A stretch of 43,277 nt of DNA from Paenibacillus radicis (ex Xue et al. 2023) (GCF_024722015.1 NZ_JANQBD010000045.1:1-43277), one strand, 5' to 3'. Positions 19,601-27,703 are shown, counted from the stretch's first letter. Notes: generated by a model not told the origin, from the sequence alone. Numbers and translations are program-made.

Positions 19601-19881
19601 AAATCCAGGTCACGGTCAATTTCCAGCACCTTGCCGCTGAAACCATATATCGGCGCCCCATCTGCAGTACGACCGTCATTGACCAGCTTGGCAACCCCAG
19701 CCAGCTTTGCTGATGTATCGATTTTGAATGTATTATACACGGGATCATACCATAATGTATCCGCATGATCGGTCCATTTATCGCTGCTGGCATTCGCCAT
19801 GAATACTAGTGAAAATGTAAGTACTGCAATTAATAATGCAATAAATGCAGAACCGAAGATTGCTTTTTGCTTTGGAGCCAT
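10612..19881 (-). CDS. Giant GLUG-repeat surface protein with SLH anchor
   Basis: A 3089-aa exported protein. A signal peptide occupies about residues 1-31 (ALLIAVLTFSLVFMANA). Most of the chain consists of GLUG-like repeats of the form GGIAGxNxGxIxxS every 20-60 residues, expected to form long beta-solenoids. Three blocks each open with a cap of the same kind (ELAGLA..VN ... DLDL ... WVPIG ... F.GT), starting near residues 35, 1427 and 2227. A chitobiase C-terminal-like beta domain (GGKIYYTLDGSQPD) follows near 2717, then nine glycines (2797-2805), a second similar beta module (IIYYTTDGSTPT), and about three SLH repeats from ~2915 that should bind cell-wall secondary polymer. ATG has GAGGCGG seven bases upstream. 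Function is probably adhesive or structural; ligand unknown. Confidence 0.9.
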   Translation of the reverse strand: MAPKQKAIFGSAFIALLIAVLTFSLVFMANASSDKWTDHADTLWYDPVYNTFKIDTSAKLAGVAKLVNDGRTADGAPIYGFSGKVLEIDRDLDLAAYQWVPIGSKAAPFKGTLIAKGGQTYKISGMKVSGDLNYAGLVGYMDGATVGGFEFTATGSIDVVTVSNSVYNNVYGDNGVYVGSAVGKMINNSTVYNITNQLNVKVSTTITNVFAGGIVGSGEGSISNSNNNKPVTASGMDTHAGGIVGYGDDDGLKIKKVMNNGPIDATGSGKLHAGGIAGFAYGFIKMDEDATPISNSASIKVTGGSGGYAGGIVGRAGADITFSNNTTNTGAVSIDSPQASGTYAGGLAGAITAEQTQPTFSIVFTNSAAITNKGGTNVHTGGIAGFVGSTFKWDKSFTNNVSITAAGTQQLYSGGLIGKVSGDIYFNSAAKNTGVISVSGRTVSQKPDEAFTGGIIGFANKRVLFESSTNRAYENSAEITVNGGTGLYTGGIVSNRAYARASGAVSNNVYSIAKIAVNGQSKLYTGGFIGLVPDEGVDKVISGAEFASEIAVTGAASDPSNTISTGGIVGYYVNRSGAGSIDKTKFQGVISAVGGAETYTGGIAGYMDGGTLSQATVGNTGTTEIPFAAITAEGTIGGVAGYSKGTISGSTVKFIALTNKLSGGFTGGVAGKAQGTISNAAVGVESYADGYSVKLESTADTVTAGGIAGHNDNALNVTGSAVTNIGLINELGRNGYTLGGVAGFLSADAIIGEPGTPIKVSKLAIDIKSANSQIGGAIGINHSPKVYVQSENLTINIAAVQAKVGGISGIQEVTKGSIPSDVSTNAAHPLKAKGITITAQGNNARIGGLFGENLGDTPRGFAHNVSITTEGASNQIGGIAGRNTGSITSNEARNIIIASKGTGAEAGGIAGRSEAADSTVAPALIVNSSVYAEEEPLITATGASAFIGGIVGMAKSTEITNPVLRAEAPDYAMLVVKAEHVIAGGIAGQIEQGKIVGDATMTNVENLMVSTSTDAPNAYVGGISGYNLKSRMERIVAINVNLIINGEQAIVGGMAGYNQSTATAILVNNYIAQLNLKVNASAAASTIGGIIGVNDKQSGDPSTAPGIAVSTIQNSRYVGSIQAFSPSTVTGGMVGENRSLIANNSITDKIPVSSKGNDSTLGGLVGLNTETGTLYYTYSNANLTIEGENTLAGGLVGYNKGQVITSYVDIDIASRAYGTDGNSVFLGGLIGRNSGTIEKSYSASKVTAAGVYTNVGGLIGDHVEGSITDSYAAKEVIASANGSYAGGLLGRIANGKVTTSYSAGQVTAGNGAYAGGFAGRYDNPSKELLYKNYYVKDENEQINNDLPDFAEGDHRWLLVHVRLSTILSSTLKERDIFPGLSGWDFTQAWKYGSLNADYKYPELHRSANTGGDGGSGNDVNANINWYMRDKGAINFDIKTEAELAGLAAIVNGAVTGVEKFAFEGRTIRVLNPIHIQSNQWVPIGNNEANAFLGTFEGNNYLIDGLKLLPDQSYSGLFGVIGQGAKVQHMRLEPLSVAGNQYTGVLAGLNKGTVSQIEVKLLNAGTISGNIVGGIIGKNAGALEKLSMTLDGNSRIEAVGNNAVAGGIIGDNTFALNPQVIDLKTPSGSIGSSAANATIGGIIGKQTGDFKGFRTAITAAYPISSTGANSTVGGLIGNHVSGKADDLIVTFTDGTLQALGLGSTLGGATGLSDAGNLISNVNITASQAGQHMTGNGIVGGVVGVKTGKGTNAFDMENVKTDKVVLSSLDGSTNSVIGGIAGKLSQTAVHQAVFSAFIRGKGDRVTAGGIIGYGMDSILYQVDVLSDITSVSRAGESAVGGVAGIMQSSNVDAGLDFGKLIPFYRGIYDAVVHSKAMEVKGADNGPDLYVGGVVGKNMAASIYNSRSTSDLAVNGAKIASVGGVAGYSDGIIVSSSASSNINADASTIYDVGGVVGWTAGGAIHYSNMNASGGQKITVGSAITKPGVMPATRVGGFAGNGDNTNITHSFANIPVIVVCTNQENTIYAGGFAGLLGDLSSGSGLIQQVYAKGIVDVKGITGSYAGGFAGSIDHYSITDAYATGSITNTGFDTSSGGFAGAVERRGIVKNTYAIQDKVATIGINHATRSYGGGFVGYNDGTLDGVFAKVAELSMSVSGANAYKGSLVGYNFRDGKIVQSSYVGALNAVGYNLGSTPGVVQADSTNSYAFGNWNFETDPSFLSGNGASDIVINNAKQLTGAITLYNNTGLDYYRLFNRTATQKPAMDKFTLGADLDLTGISWTSFASFQGEFDGKGKKVKGLKLVASGSDLNGFVSENYGKISNLVFDEADITAGSKTGVAAGINHAGATISDIVIRGKVKGNDYVGGAVGDNKGTVSNVTVEVSGIDGVNYVGGITGANSGSISGAAVKGAITGSGSIVGGISGSNEGQLSKAYSRGTVRATTPGLTVAAGGIAGENKGSGSIAQSFSYSDIDAASSLAQAGGITGTNEGTVSNTYASGRVKAEGTVQAKAGGIAGYAVSGTINYSLNYGEVIAGIEGKIIQGKVYFGGIAGHKEDAAVVSHTAFNKQMLKSNSAYYNTSGNRVAGDDKEASGMLATELTKGTLPAGFEPSLWKADQGFYPQLSAFNGTAASKLSAAAVVLSKTDLINLIRTGFDLTKDGAVVWSANPNEASISDEAGNVKGSLKTAGSAILTVSSNGESRTITVNAPSMKYNVAALKPKFSPSELNFTDQVTVTLSTDEPGGKIYYTLDGSQPDAYSTLYTGPIIIRITTNFKAVTVIDEKENSEILSGIWVRRESNGSGGGGGGGGGLITPAAPQPTVTAQVGQTTVKGNTDSSTSATVAMNSKLKLTAPEGQIIYYTTDGSTPTTSSAQYIGEIIITGNMTIKLITDKDDRVITMNYQAENAKYDLKSDAGQIKYISGYEDGQFKPDAALTRYDLIHVLAPLLNMEEVSVQNRFKDVKSGIEDLVAFFTSAGIVDGYPDGTFGGEKGLSRAEFVVLMSRVLKLDITSNGETSLSDVRGHWSEKYVNAFTKAGYVQGFPDGTFEPDSQISRAQAIVVINRITGAQKQTLPSKFSDLTPDHWAFDDIMPVVK

Positions 19882-19923
19882 CTTTGCACCGCCTCAATTG
19901 ATTTAGATCGCTTAAACGGGATC

Positions 19924-19955
19924 TACCCACACAAATCATACGAATTGTGTGGGTA
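19924..19955 (-). other. Intercistronic hairpin between the two SLH giants
   Basis: A perfect 11-base inverted repeat (TACCCACACAA / TTGTGTGGGTA) with a 10-base loop lies in the 86-base gap. No T tract follows on the minus strand, so it is not a classical terminator. It may be an mRNA-stabilising or processing element that sets relative expression of the two genes, or a partial attenuator. Confidence 0.65.
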
Positions 19956-19967
19956 CCTCCTCGATGA

Positions 19968-22900
19968 TTATTTACCGCTTATCCATCGGTCAAGTCTTAC
20001 TGCAATTGCTGCCGCTTGTGCCCGAGTCAGTGCATCCTGAGGATTGACACGGTCGTCTTCACCTTGAATAATGCCATTCTTGATACTCAACGCTACCGGC
20101 TTTTTAGCCCAGTCCGGAATTAAATCCCGGTCTTTATACGCGCTTAATATGCTGTTTACTTCCTCATCCTTCAAATCCTGGCCAAGTCCGAGCGCGTTCA
20201 GCGTCCGTCCTGCCATCGTCATCGCCTCTACTCTAGACAATGTTGCTTGAGGAGCGAAGGAGCCATCCTGCAAGCCGTTCACAATTCCGAGCTGTGCTGC
20301 AATGGATACGCTGCGATTATACCAATCATCATTAGCGACATCCTTGAAGCTATTGTTCGCATTTTTATTCATCAGCCCAGCTACGCGAAGCAGCAGAGTA
20401 GGATACTCGGCTCTGGAAATTCGGCTGTCCGGCTCGAACCGGTCAGCATCTTTCCCTAAAGCAAACAGTCTGGATGCTGCTTCGGAAATGCTTCCTTTAC
20501 CCCAATGGCTATCACTGACGTCCTTAAAGGTTCTGTTATTACGGATAAAGGCCAGATTACCGTTACCGGTCAGGCTAACATCGACATAGGCCGCGCCGCC
20601 TTCATTAGCCAGCTTCCAAGGCACCGTTGTCCAATTTCCATCTGGTCCTTGCAGTATAACTGCCGTAATATCCCCGGCTTGCATCCCTTCAGGTACGGCT
20701 ACCCGAGTTTTCACATAGGAGCTCCAACCGGCTTCCGGGATATTCATCTCGATAGAAGCGCCTTGTCCTGATGCGAGCAAGCTGCCGTTAACATCTGCAG
20801 CAATACCGGCTAGACCTCTTATTGCAGCTTCACCATTTGAATTAATCTTGATCACCAGCTCCTGATCCATACCGGCCAGCATATTTGGAGTCAACATCAG
20901 CTTGCCCATCGGCACTTCAATGCTGATCGTTTGCTGCTTGCTGATAGCTTGCTCCACAGCTCCCTTATCAAAATGGAACGTAAAGCCTTGAACCGTTTTA
21001 TCCTGGGAAGCAATCTTAATTTCTTTGGCCGATTCAACATCTCTGGCTTTAATATAAGCTTCTACTTTATCGTCTTTGCGATCTGCGTTAATGGAGAGAT
21101 TATTGATGGTCATCGGACTGCTTGATGATCCAACGAAGACTCCGCCACCACCGCCTCCGCCTCCACCACCGCCAGAACTTGCGGAAGACCACACATTTGC
21201 AGACAGCTTGCCAGATGCCGCCGTTGCCAAATTCTCACCAATGGTACGTTTAGCTACCACTATGGAATCGCCTGAGCTTGCAAGAATCTGTCCATTGTCA
21301 GGCAGAATGCTCCAGCTGCTCAAGTTTTGCTTATATTTCACGGTCTCTGTAACTGTCATCGATTTAGGATAAACCTTATACACAAGCTGCTGCCCAGCCA
21401 TGTCACCGGCAGAGTTAACAATTACCTTTGTGGCAATGTTATTTCCTTCAATGCTGCTTGTATACGCACTAATAGTTTCCAGACCGTCTGCCGCAGGCAT
21501 TGCCACGGAGGCAACTACCATAGATTGAAGAGACACACCTTCAGAAATGGTATACGTTCCTTCAATAAGACTAGCGCCGACTGCAACACCGGATACAGTC
21601 CCATTCTCTCCGACATTAACAGCTTCGCCCATCGCTACAGCATAGCTTAACCGTTTCTTGTCTTCGCCCGTTACTTCCACTTCTCTGAATTTAGGCTTAC
21701 CCGATGCATCTTTACCGTCAGGAACTCTCACGAAGGCTGCAATCTCCTGGCTTCCCCCTGGTTTTAAAGTAGGCAATGTTTTCAACACAAGAGCCACCGG
21801 CACTTTAAATCCATCATTAGTGATGACAACGGAAGCTTTGTTCTCATTCCCCGCAGCATCCTTAGCTATAATAACTAGCTCCTCGTTAGGCACTCCAGGT
21901 GTTACATTCACCTTTCCACTAAACTTTCCATTCGTTTGTACAACCAGTTGGGTACCATTGACGGTAAGAATCGTGTCCTTGGACGTTGTACCCGATACCG
22001 TTACTTGCCCATTCTTGGCTCTGGCTCCGTTAACCGGCTCATCCAAATACAAGACTGGCGGGCTGGTATCTAAGGTTAAGTAAAGCATCGTCGCCGAAAC
22101 GTCTTTGGTTTTCTTGTTCTTTGCAATTAGCTCGATCGCATAGGTTCCATCTGTCTTGAACTGATCAAAGCTAATCGTACCTTGGCTTCCTTGGCTGTTG
22201 TTTACAGCTGTAGTTTTGCCGATTGATTTCTCGGAGTAGAACGCTTCTACCTCGAGATCCTGCTGATCCGACACAAAATTGAAGCTTTGCGTTGTCTGAT
22301 TGGTCACAAGCTCAATGAAGTGCTCGGACGCTTTCAGCTGACTGCTTGTTGTTTGTGCTTTCAAAACAGGTTTGACAGGAATCGGCAGAAGCTCATTTGT
22401 ACTATTGATTCTTCCTGCGAAATGATAATTTTCATTTTTATCTACGGCTTTGGTTGGTTTGTTGGCTGCCGATACTCCGACTACATACTTTTGTCCAACC
22501 TCGAGACCCGTATAATGAACATCCTTTAAATCAAGAACGGCTCCGTTTAATTTCGTATCATCAATTTTGTCGGAAGTAGACAATGCAGTCCACCCACCAA
22601 CAGGAATCCCTTCATATTTACCTGTTGCTTTATTCAGATATTTGGCCAGTTCATCCTTCGTAAGCAGCATTTCCGCAAAGCTTGGATACTTGTTCAGCTT
22701 CCCGCTGCTTTCCTGCAGTGCTTCAATTCTATAGCTTTGCTCATAGTCTTGGTGCCCCGCTTTGGTAGGAGCAGGCTTGAAGGACAGACTAAAGTATCCA
22801 TTACCTGCAGGCTCTATTGCAACCTCGCTTACTTCCGCTGGTGCCAGAGGATCAATAATTTCGAACTTCTCAGCTGATGTCTTGGTGCCGAAGGCAACGC

Positions 22901-25900
22901 TAGACTTCAGCTCAGCACGCAAATAGTATTCCCCTTGCTGCAGCAAGCCGCGGATATCTTCCTTGTCACCCAGTAGCCCTACTTGTGTAACATCAATGAC
23001 TTCACTTCCATTAGTCGTTGAGCCGGTAATGCCGCCATTTTTATTAACCGGCAAATCCTTGGCAATCAGAAGGCCAGGCTCGCCAGGCTGCAATACCTCC
23101 AGTACTGTTCCTTTTTCACTCGTTACTTTAGTCGTTTGGTTAGACTCAGCATCCTTCGTCAAATACAGGTTGATCGTATCACCCTGCTTTGCATTTTCCA
23201 CGCTCCAGGCAGCAGTAAATTTGTTAGGATCTGCACCATTTTTGTTCAACTTAATATCTTTAAGTCCAGGAGCGACCGGTACGTTAAGCAGTCTGGTATC
23301 AACACCCGATTCGGCCGTCAAAGTCCAGGTTCCGCCATTTTTCAACTTATCCTGAGGCAGAATGATATAAGCTTTTCTTACATCCACTTTATCTTTGGAA
23401 TTGCTCGCTGCAATAAATTGAGTGAAAGCATTAGCTGCAGGATTGGTGTTCGTGTTGTCAAATACAATCGGATACACTTTTCCTTCTGCATCTTTCAAGG
23501 TAAAGTTAGGCATTTTCTCATCAACATATTCCATTTCGATAATGGCATTTCCGCTGACGCTATTCATAGGGATTTCGTGCACACGTCCGCTATTTTTTAC
23601 GGTTATGCCGCCGATTCCCGCATTCATGCTATCTGTATCCAGATGGCTGATGTCTTCTGTTATTTTGCGGTAGACAATCTCATGCTTCTCTGATTCTGTA
23701 TCTATCCTGGATGTCGCCAAGGTCTCTACACCTTGCCCGATGACAAGCAGCCTTGGCCCTCGTTCCGGATCTTGAACGAGCAGATGGATAAAGCCTTCAG
23801 GCAAGCCCTCTCCGGAGGTGCCGAATTCAACCCCGCCTCCCCAGTAATAAGTAAGGCCTAGTGAAATAAAGAGAATCCCCACACTGCCCCATATCTTTTC
23901 GTTATTAACTCCGAAGAATACGCTCGACAGAGGCATTCCGCCTACCACCGGCACACTGCTAGGTATCTGTACCCTGGCTCCGATATACCCTTCAAAGTCG
24001 GTTCTGTGCTTCTCCAGATTTTGCCCTACGAAAATCCCGGCTTTGCCGATAATGATATCAAATCCGCCAATATCCACCTCGGCCTCGAGTCTTACAAACC
24101 ATGGAGTTACCCATTGGGCCTCAAGAAGTGCTTTGGTTAGCATTGGCAGAAGCTGATCGCCTTCAGGTTCAGGTACTGTGGAGAAATCCAGTTTCCCTAG
24201 CAAGGCTAGTCCAGTCCGCTTAACTGTAAGATCAATGTCGCCGAAGTGATAAGCCGGTGCTATACCGAATCTCACGCTTACTCCTGCTTGCACGACAAGC
24301 GGGAACGGGTCGTTTTTGGAGCCGCCAGCGATCGTATCAGCAAGCTCTCTTACGGCTCCACGTACAGCCGTTAAATAGGTCGCTCCAGTTATAAGCACGC
24401 CCGGCTTGCCAAGCGTTGTACCAAATGCAACGACATCCGGCAAAATCCGCCCATCCGCAACCTTTTTAAAAGCAAGCTCCGCCTTGATTTCCAGCATGCT
24501 TTTCAGCTGAGCATCGAACTTAATCCCGTAGCGGTTAGCAATATCATGCTCCGACATATCCTGTACGTAGTGAACGATATTGATTTCACCACTTGGCTTC
24601 TTTGGTTCCTTGGCCTCTTCGGATTTTTTCGGCTTCTTATCACTAGGCTCGAACAAACCCAATTCTTTATTAAGATCGAATTTAAGATCAGCCTCGACCC
24701 CTACAAAGCCTTTGTCATTAAAAATAACGTTGCGAACCTCTGCGTCTATAACCTTCATGGAAAGCTTGCCGCCAAAGGAAATGCCGCCATGTCTTAAAAT
24801 AAAGTCATTAAAAGAAAAACTGAAGCCCGAAATATAAAAGCTTGGTCCTGTAAACAAAGTATGTTTGTTAAAATAGATTTGGCTTATCATCAGCTGCTTG
24901 AACGGATTCAGCCGGTCACCCAACGCTCCGGACGCCCAGCTCAGCGCGCCATTCAGACTGTCATCTTCCTCATTGTCTCCGCTATCGGGAAAAGTCGCAT
25001 TATCGATAACAAGCTCTTCACCTAAAGATTTATCGAAGCCATTAAAGAAATCCAGGGTCCATTCCCCTTGATGGAACACGAAGCCGCTGTTAGCAACGCT
25101 AAGCCTTCCATCCCCTTTAACAAACAGCGTATCAAAGAAAGGCATGCTGTCATAACCGTTAACATTGTTCTTGATTCCGAAAACATCGAGCTTCCCTCTT
25201 ACAAACACCATATCTTTCCCTTTGTAAGCAACGGAATCATTAATAATGGCAGGCTCAGTTTTCGTATCAACAATGACCTGCTTGTCATTGCCGGTTCCTA
25301 CCTCTTTAATCATCCCGCGGATAGTGACTAGCGATTCTTTCCCCTCATCCTCGAAAAATTCCGCCATTTCTTCATCCGACCCAAACATTTGATAGTTGTA
25401 GGCAGGTACTTCGGCCAATGATTCGTTGCCCGTATATTCGGCAAGATCAAATTTTGGATCCAAAGCTTTATTGGCTGCACCTACAAACATTTTGGCTTTC
25501 TTGAAGTTGGTCACCGCCGAGAATAAATCGTCTCCCTTTTTGAACGGCTTGCCGGGAAAGGCCTCATTAATCTCTGCCAGCTGCCGGTCACTTAATGGAA
25601 GACTAACATGGCTTAAATCAACCGTTTTCTTATAAACGGCGAGAATATTCGCCTCTCTGACCCGTGATTGCTGATTATCCGTTACCGAAAAGGTTTGTCC
25701 AGTCGTAATATCGAACAGTGCAGCAAGCTCCTCGTCACCTCCGGCATCACCCTTAAAATCGATTTGGACCTGATAGTCTCCGAGAGGCAGTTCGGGTCCA
25801 AGACCTGCTTGGATTACATTCCCTACACGGTCAACAAGATCCCCGCCTCTGTAGGTTATCCGCATATCCCCTGAAAAGCCGTCATCTGCTGCTTGGAGTA

Positions 25901-27605
25901 TAACCGATTGCTTGACAGGAACCTTGTACCGCTTCCCCGTCACCTTTTCTTTCAAAAACAAGTCGAAATTCGGCGGCGCAACGTCATTGCCTGCATTGTA
26001 CGCCTCAATGTTCGTCAGGTTAACCGTAAGATATTTCACGTCACTGCTGTACAGCTCTTTAGGAGAAAGCCCGTAAGCATAGGTCGCTGCAGCTTGTCCG
26101 ATTGCAGGCAGCAGCATAAAGTTCGCCTTATTGGACTCATATTGCGCTTTAATTCCCTCATCCTCAACCCCTTCAATCTTGGCACGCGTTTCAGGGCTTC
26201 TCGCAGTAAGCATATACTGTTTGGTTGTAGGCCATGCCTTGCCTTTGGCCTGTACTTTATAAGAAGCGGTAATCGAATCGCCCGGCTTATACTTAGGCTT
26301 GATCCCTTGTGCCGCCTCTTCCGGCGTTGCTGTCTTCTTGAATTCGAGCTCCTTGCTGCGGAAAGTCTCTGTGACCGGTTTGCCATTAGCATCCCGAACT
26401 ATATTGCCCACTTCATCGAGCTTGACGAAATTAAGTCCGCTTTCCAATTCCATATTGACGGTAATATTGGAATGCTCCATACCGAACATCGCCAAATTTT
26501 CTACTTCCGCGATAATATCGAATATACCTTCACCCACATAATTGCTGTTATCGCTCAATGTGGCCAACTGCTGAGGCGTATCCATGTAACGGATGGAAAA
26601 GATTTTATCCGGTTCAATGATTTCCCCTAATCCATATACCGTTTCAAACGATTGCGCAGCCTTGTCGGCAAGCGCCTTCGGCTGCCAATAGAAGGCAACT
26701 GCTGAGTCAGCCGTTCCATAATCATTGGTATCTCTTGTAAAATCAAGATTAGGGTTAGGTGTGTAATCCCACTTGGTGTTCGCTAACCCATTCCAATGTC
26801 CAACGATCATTTCATCGACGATATTAATATTTTTTTCAGCAAAATTGTTAAATCCATAGGCTATAACATTAGTAGCCAAGGGATTAGTCAAATCCAGCTT
26901 ATCCCTCATCACCCAATAAGGAGGCAGCTTGTACAAAGCTCTGTCCTCTTCGGAAATCGTCGGATCGTTCTCCGGGTTATGTACCAGCTTTCTTTCTACC
27001 ATTAGAGGCGCTTTATAAGCCGTACCAATCTGAAACTCAGGTCCGTCCTTGCCGGCAACCATTGTATCCAGCAATAGGCGCGTTCCCATCTGTACCACAG
27101 CGCCGCTTCGGTTAACGACTTCATAACGGATATTTACATTCCCCGCATTTTTCTTATCTGCTGCACTTGCATATAGCATTAAAATTTGTTTGATCTCAAC
27201 ACCTTTAATGCTCCAGATAGTCTCAATCTGTTTGGTGCCGTTATTGTTTACTACAATTTGGGGCTTCGTGACCTCTGAGAAGAAATCCACCGCAAATTTG
27301 TAAGGATTACCAAAAATATAATCGGTACCATCGATTCGAAAGGTCGTAAACGATGTTTCCGGATCATCCCCCCGGAAAAGCATGTTAACATTCTGATCAT
27401 TTTTCCTGATCGGCTGACCCTCTACCGTTCTGATGCCAAAGCGTCCTGTATTGTTGTCAACCGTAATTTTTATAAAATCATTTTGTAGAACCGTTACTTT
27501 TGGTGTAGTGAGCTCTGCTGCAAGAACGGTTGTAACCCCGGACAAAGAACTGAAAAATAGTATAAAAGCCAATACAAGCACAAGCGTTCTTTTTAATAAC
27601 TTCAC
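19968..27605 (-). CDS. Giant SLH-anchored multidomain surface protein
   Basis: A ~2545-aa exported protein. I place the start at GTG 27605 (VKLLKRTLVLVLAFILFF...), because AGGAGG lies seven bases upstream and a signal peptide then begins at once; the frame stays open further upstream to 27677. Residues ~30-1450 are beta-rich and match no family I recognise; a lysine/glutamate-rich stretch (KKPKKSEEAKEPKKPSG) interrupts them near 990. FN3-like segments (YVVGVSAANKPT) follow around 1500-1820, an Ig-like module (NGQVTVSGTTSKDTILTVNG) near 1865-1930, then eleven glycines (2145-2155). Three SLH repeats close the protein (FKDVSDSHW, FKDVANDDW, YKDRDLIPDW). It lies between the other two giants and should be wall-attached. 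Biochemical role unknown. Confidence 0.9.
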   Translation of the reverse strand: MKLLKRTLVLVLAFILFFSSLSGVTTVLAAELTTPKVTVLQNDFIKITVDNNTGRFGIRTVEGQPIRKNDQNVNMLFRGDDPETSFTTFRIDGTDYIFGNPYKFAVDFFSEVTKPQIVVNNNGTKQIETIWSIKGVEIKQILMLYASAADKKNAGNVNIRYEVVNRSGAVVQMGTRLLLDTMVAGKDGPEFQIGTAYKAPLMVERKLVHNPENDPTISEEDRALYKLPPYWVMRDKLDLTNPLATNVIAYGFNNFAEKNINIVDEMIVGHWNGLANTKWDYTPNPNLDFTRDTNDYGTADSAVAFYWQPKALADKAAQSFETVYGLGEIIEPDKIFSIRYMDTPQQLATLSDNSNYVGEGIFDIIAEVENLAMFGMEHSNITVNMELESGLNFVKLDEVGNIVRDANGKPVTETFRSKELEFKKTATPEEAAQGIKPKYKPGDSITASYKVQAKGKAWPTTKQYMLTARSPETRAKIEGVEDEGIKAQYESNKANFMLLPAIGQAAATYAYGLSPKELYSSDVKYLTVNLTNIEAYNAGNDVAPPNFDLFLKEKVTGKRYKVPVKQSVILQAADDGFSGDMRITYRGGDLVDRVGNVIQAGLGPELPLGDYQVQIDFKGDAGGDEELAALFDITTGQTFSVTDNQQSRVREANILAVYKKTVDLSHVSLPLSDRQLAEINEAFPGKPFKKGDDLFSAVTNFKKAKMFVGAANKALDPKFDLAEYTGNESLAEVPAYNYQMFGSDEEMAEFFEDEGKESLVTIRGMIKEVGTGNDKQVIVDTKTEPAIINDSVAYKGKDMVFVRGKLDVFGIKNNVNGYDSMPFFDTLFVKGDGRLSVANSGFVFHQGEWTLDFFNGFDKSLGEELVIDNATFPDSGDNEEDDSLNGALSWASGALGDRLNPFKQLMISQIYFNKHTLFTGPSFYISGFSFSFNDFILRHGGISFGGKLSMKVIDAEVRNVIFNDKGFVGVEADLKFDLNKELGLFEPSDKKPKKSEEAKEPKKPSGEINIVHYVQDMSEHDIANRYGIKFDAQLKSMLEIKAELAFKKVADGRILPDVVAFGTTLGKPGVLITGATYLTAVRGAVRELADTIAGGSKNDPFPLVVQAGVSVRFGIAPAYHFGDIDLTVKRTGLALLGKLDFSTVPEPEGDQLLPMLTKALLEAQWVTPWFVRLEAEVDIGGFDIIIGKAGIFVGQNLEKHRTDFEGYIGARVQIPSSVPVVGGMPLSSVFFGVNNEKIWGSVGILFISLGLTYYWGGGVEFGTSGEGLPEGFIHLLVQDPERGPRLLVIGQGVETLATSRIDTESEKHEIVYRKITEDISHLDTDSMNAGIGGITVKNSGRVHEIPMNSVSGNAIIEMEYVDEKMPNFTLKDAEGKVYPIVFDNTNTNPAANAFTQFIAASNSKDKVDVRKAYIILPQDKLKNGGTWTLTAESGVDTRLLNVPVAPGLKDIKLNKNGADPNKFTAAWSVENAKQGDTINLYLTKDAESNQTTKVTSEKGTVLEVLQPGEPGLLIAKDLPVNKNGGITGSTTNGSEVIDVTQVGLLGDKEDIRGLLQQGEYYLRAELKSSVAFGTKTSAEKFEIIDPLAPAEVSEVAIEPAGNGYFSLSFKPAPTKAGHQDYEQSYRIEALQESSGKLNKYPSFAEMLLTKDELAKYLNKATGKYEGIPVGGWTALSTSDKIDDTKLNGAVLDLKDVHYTGLEVGQKYVVGVSAANKPTKAVDKNENYHFAGRINSTNELLPIPVKPVLKAQTTSSQLKASEHFIELVTNQTTQSFNFVSDQQDLEVEAFYSEKSIGKTTAVNNSQGSQGTISFDQFKTDGTYAIELIAKNKKTKDVSATMLYLTLDTSPPVLYLDEPVNGARAKNGQVTVSGTTSKDTILTVNGTQLVVQTNGKFSGKVNVTPGVPNEELVIIAKDAAGNENKASVVITNDGFKVPVALVLKTLPTLKPGGSQEIAAFVRVPDGKDASGKPKFREVEVTGEDKKRLSYAVAMGEAVNVGENGTVSGVAVGASLIEGTYTISEGVSLQSMVVASVAMPAADGLETISAYTSSIEGNNIATKVIVNSAGDMAGQQLVYKVYPKSMTVTETVKYKQNLSSWSILPDNGQILASSGDSIVVAKRTIGENLATAASGKLSANVWSSASSGGGGGGGGGGGVFVGSSSSPMTINNLSINADRKDDKVEAYIKARDVESAKEIKIASQDKTVQGFTFHFDKGAVEQAISKQQTISIEVPMGKLMLTPNMLAGMDQELVIKINSNGEAAIRGLAGIAADVNGSLLASGQGASIEMNIPEAGWSSYVKTRVAVPEGMQAGDITAVILQGPDGNWTTVPWKLANEGGAAYVDVSLTGNGNLAFIRNNRTFKDVSDSHWGKGSISEAASRLFALGKDADRFEPDSRISRAEYPTLLLRVAGLMNKNANNSFKDVANDDWYNRSVSIAAQLGIVNGLQDGSFAPQATLSRVEAMTMAGRTLNALGLGQDLKDEEVNSILSAYKDRDLIPDWAKKPVALSIKNGIIQGEDDRVNPQDALTRAQAAAIAVRLDRWISGK

Positions 27606-27651
27606 TTGAGCGCCTCCTAATCCTTTCATTCTGAAAACAATAACTGCAAGT

Positions 27652-27682
27652 GAAGAAGGGACACTCCCATGTCCCATCCTTC
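27652..27682 (-). other. Intercistronic hairpin before the 2545-aa gene
   Basis: In the 98-base gap, minus-strand GAAGGATGGGACA and TGTCCCTTCTTC form an imperfect stem around TGGGAG. The core GGGACA/TGTCCC is perfect. No T tract follows, so it is more likely an mRNA-processing or stability element than a terminator. Confidence 0.5.
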
Positions 27683-27703
27683 ATCTTCTTGCCGCCATTC
27701 TTT

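Noticed and set aside
25893..26630. A 245-codon plus-strand frame opposite the SLH giant
   Set aside because: It lies wholly within a strong coding region on the other strand, is rich in Arg/Ile/Phe as expected of a shadow, and has no start signal.
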